Origin: Liolophura sinensis
Lineage: Eukaryota; Mollusca; Polyplacophora; Chitonida; Chitonidae
Length of the DNA: 64,000 nt
Reading direction: 5' to 3'
Assembly: GCF_032854445.1 (NCBI RefSeq)
Contig: NC_088295.1
Coordinates: 44,753,385 to 44,817,384, forward strand
Position numbers and translations under genes: made by a program. The notes below the pieces were generated by a model that saw only the letters and a program-made list of their open reading frames with translations, searched no databases and had not been told where the DNA came from. Position 1 is the stretch's first letter, and every line of letters starts with the position of its first letter. Shown in pieces: positions 61,060-64,000 of this stretch.

Positions 61060-64000
61060 CCTTTGTGCAATTTATTTGTTTGATTCAGACTGATAATGTC
61101 TATGAGAACATGCTTTATGTAAATTTGTGTGAATTACTGGTACATGTAGATTGACCACTTCAACTAACAATGAACGGCTCCGAGTAGATACCCACATCTA
61201 GAGAAGAAGACTCTGAACAATTAAGTTTCAGGCTTGATCAAATTCAGTTCTTGCTGTTTAACCACACCTTCAAGTCAGGAGAACTGGCAAGTACCTGGTG
61301 CACAGTGTTTATAAACCTGAATAGTACTGAATAAGTGAAAAATTATTCAGTACAGTTATCCTTTAAACTTTATTCAAGCATGTTGTGAGACCATTACTAC
61401 ATGTATGTGTAAAGTGATAAAATTATAATGTAGATTCTTCTCAAAAACAATTTATAAAAGGTCCTTTAACTCGCACTAGAAGTTGCTCCCTGGTAGGTGA
61501 GAAGTTTGAGGAACCACCATGCCATTCTAACACAAATCAAATAAATCAACAGATAAGAACAGATTGATCACAATTGAATACAATTCAGTGATTAATTCAC
61601 ACAGTTATTACCCATGTTCTACAGGCAGAGTTAGTTACTGAAAATAACATCTAATTTGAGGGAAATGTGAACTGCACCAGGAAATTCTACATGGTAAAGA
61701 TAAATTTATGTGATTGAAAAGCCTTAAAAGTACGCAAATCACACCACATATTAAAATCATGAGAACTAAAAACGTTGATTTTAATCCTATTTTTATTCTG
61801 TTTTGGGATATTTTATTGTGAACTCTCTCGTAAAACATAAAACAAAGTTGGTATCGCCAAATTATGCAAATTAATCTAAATACACATATCAACATAACCA
61901 AAATACATGTCAGATTTTAACTGCATACATGGTTGTTCAGTCTGAACCAGTTGGCCGAGTTCAACCAATTTAAACCCAATTCTCCTGCTGTCAGCTTGAG
62001 TGAAGCGCTATAACAGGGAGGGCAGGCTTGAAAGTAATGCCAGATCTTTCTCTGAAGTAATGATGGAATTGGGCATCTAATGGTGACCTTTGACCTAGGC
62101 TGTCATACCCAGATGGTCTCAAGTGGCTTGCTTAGTCCACATTCTAACACAGTTCATCTTGAGACATTCAGAACTTGCAGCAGCTGAAAATTCTTGGTCT
62201 TATCCTCCCCAGATCATATGATCCAACTCATCCACAACCCAGGCAGGTATTCTGACAGAATCCATCATCGTAACAACCCAAAATCCTACATCACAAAACC
62301 CACTCCTGAGCGTGACCAAGAAAAAAAAAGAAAAAGAAAATAAAAGTCAGAAAGGTAGTCATTTTCATCTTAAAAACTGGTGTTCGTGAAAAAAAACAAA
62401 AAAAAAAAAAGGAAACATTTTCATTTCGGACATGGTAAAGTTTCCATTTTTTTTCCTCATAACTAATCCAGCAACCCTAATTCTACATCACTAATATGAA
62501 TTATTCCAAGGAAAGGAAAACAATAATCCTAAAACCTAATTACCTGAACTAAACTTTCTAATATTTTAAATATTTTTATCTACCATAAGAGCCTTTAATA
62601 AACAGCAGGGTTGTCCAATGACTGGAAATCATTTTCAGGTTGGTAGGTGACACACTTTCTAACTATATCCACTTCATTAAAAAGATACCATATTATGTAT
62701 AAGTCAGTTTTGTCCTGTATCAAGCACATGACTCCTGTCAAAAAACTGTTTGGTGCAGGATGCTGTCCTTCTCCTGAAGCTGATGTTCCAGGTTTTGTTG
62801 GCTGTGTAAAACCAGAACGCATTTTCCCTACAATTTGTTTGATTCCAGCAGGCCATCTTTGGACTACTTCTTTCTTCTGAGACGTGACATGGCATCGAGG
62901 ATGTTGACTCCCCTGCCAACAGAACGCACTTGCCCAGGTAGTAATGATCAAGCCGTAATCAGCATGCCACCTCAGTCATTATTTCAAGTAGGTACTAGGC
63001 ATGACTGTTATCAAAGCTTCAGATTTTGACCGCTGTGTCAAGGAGTTTTAGGACTACATAATTTCTGGGAAGAAGAAAAAGGTGGGTGGCAATGTTTATA
63101 AGCTAATAAACCATTAGGATATATTACAGTCCTATACTTTAACACCGTCATTTATGTGAAAATGTGAGAGTTCTCATGTCAAATGCTCAGGCAATTAAAA
63201 CTTGTCCTTTCAGCCAGTGGAAGTGGAAGTGTGAAATAAACTGACTGCTTGATTAAACAGAAAGTCCATGAGTTTCTTGCAATAGAACAATGAAGGCTTT
63301 TGGCTGCCTTATTGCAAAGTTACATACTTTTACAAAGCAAACCTAGCCAAAGTACGATACAGACTTAAAGCTAATAGGAGGTAAATGTTAAAAAGTCATC
63401 AAAGCTTTCCATGCATACCAGATCCACTCCCCACTGTTGGTTACCAGCCCCACCCCTGGGGATGTTACATATTGCTCATTTCCTGAGACACCTTTACAGC
63501 TTGATCCTGTCTGAGATAGCAGCCTGGGGATAACACCTGGCTTATCTCCCTACTTCGTGGCAACAAAAGCCAAAGCCATGTGCACCTTGCATGTGGTCAG
63601 GATTCCCCTAAGACGTACCAAAAGGTAAACTGTTATAACGGTAGATTCCTAAGATCACTGTTACCATCATACTTCATATTTGTGTTCAGCAGAAAGTATG
63701 CATTCGTGCCAGATTTTTTTCCCAAGTTCTTTGGTAATTACATGTACCTTATTAATTAGTCAAACTGACAGGAACAGAATTAAGGGGTAGTTGCCAAGGA
63801 GGTAAGCTTTTGGTAAACTTTTCAGCGCATATACCCTAAATCACCTACAATTTCGTCTACAAAATTTCATTTTCAGAGGCAAAATAAATGTAACACAAAA
63901 TTTAAGTTTTTGGTGCTGAAACTTACAATTTTCCAGTACAATATCATCCCATGTTCCAAGCAAACCTCAAAACACCTTTCTACAATCAATAGAACTCTCA
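61060..64000. other. Right-edge interval, mostly unassigned
   Basis: Beyond the coding-like segment at 62.65-62.96 kb the sequence is AT-rich with A-rich tracts at 62.32-62.41 kb. Nothing else is recognised. Confidence 0.5.
62650..62960. other. Coding-like segment near right edge, strand unclear
   Basis: Several frames look protein-like. On the minus strand one frame reads GQVRSVGRGVNILDAMSRLR then RKK and a TAG (62863-62865), with an ATTAAA poly(A)-like signal at 62598-62603, which would fit a last exon. Another minus frame, 118 codons, contains GKMRSGFTQPTKPGTSASGE. On the plus strand an acceptor-like TTTGATTCCAG and a donor CAG-GTAGTA (62938) bracket PSLDYFFLLRRDMASRMLTP then LPTERTCP. 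These interpretations exclude each other and no family is recognised. It may be one exon of a neighbouring gene or a decayed transposon. Confidence 0.2.

Noticed and set aside
1-64000. Bacterial-type systems (operons, CRISPR, phage, toxin-antitoxin)
   Set aside because: Spliced exons, SINEs, minisatellites and the absence of dense ORFs show this is animal nuclear DNA; the tandem arrays have no spacers.

Overview
The window is AT-rich, intron-dominated animal DNA, most likely from a mollusc (bivalve or gastropod). Two things point there. Eleven copies of one tRNA-headed SINE carry a V-SINE-type central domain, matching the RUDI-like V-SINEs known from molluscs. A second tRNA-headed SINE at 51.4-51.7 kb resembles elements I associate with mollusc genomes. 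There are no operons, bacterial genes, phage genes or CRISPR arrays.

One gene can be identified securely: the 5' end of a neuron navigator (NAV / unc-53 / sickie family) gene on the minus strand. Exon 1 (44695-44739 coding) starts with ATG in a good context, has an in-frame stop 17 codons upstream, and ends at a strong donor. Exon 2 (39685-39802) and exon 3 (28726-28778) encode the first part of the N-terminal calponin-homology (CH) domain. All three junctions keep frame (phases 0, 1, 0), and the joined 72 residues read as a NAV N-terminus. The next exon, with the rest of the CH domain, was not found. It probably lies left of position 1, which would make intron 3 longer than 28 kb. The visible introns are about 4.9 kb, 10.9 kb and >28.7 kb.

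Layout: 1-28.7 kb is intron 3, with scattered SINEs and some unassigned open frames. 28.8-39.7 kb is intron 2, with a 28-copy 23-bp minisatellite, four V-SINE copies and a diverged repeat next to exon 2. 39.8-44.7 kb is intron 1, with a 26-bp tandem repeat, a hairpin element and one V-SINE. 44.7-44.96 kb is the putative promoter, where a possible divergent plus-strand first exon sits. 45-64 kb is upstream DNA or possible introns of longer NAV isoforms. It holds five V-SINE copies, the second SINE, a 33-bp minisatellite and two unassigned exon-like segments.

Most SINE copies are flanked by recognisable target-site duplications, so their ends are well fixed. Three structurally different non-autonomous elements share a similar A/T-rich 3' tail, suggesting a common LINE partner. 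Nearly all other open frames are chance ORFs in AT-rich non-coding DNA.
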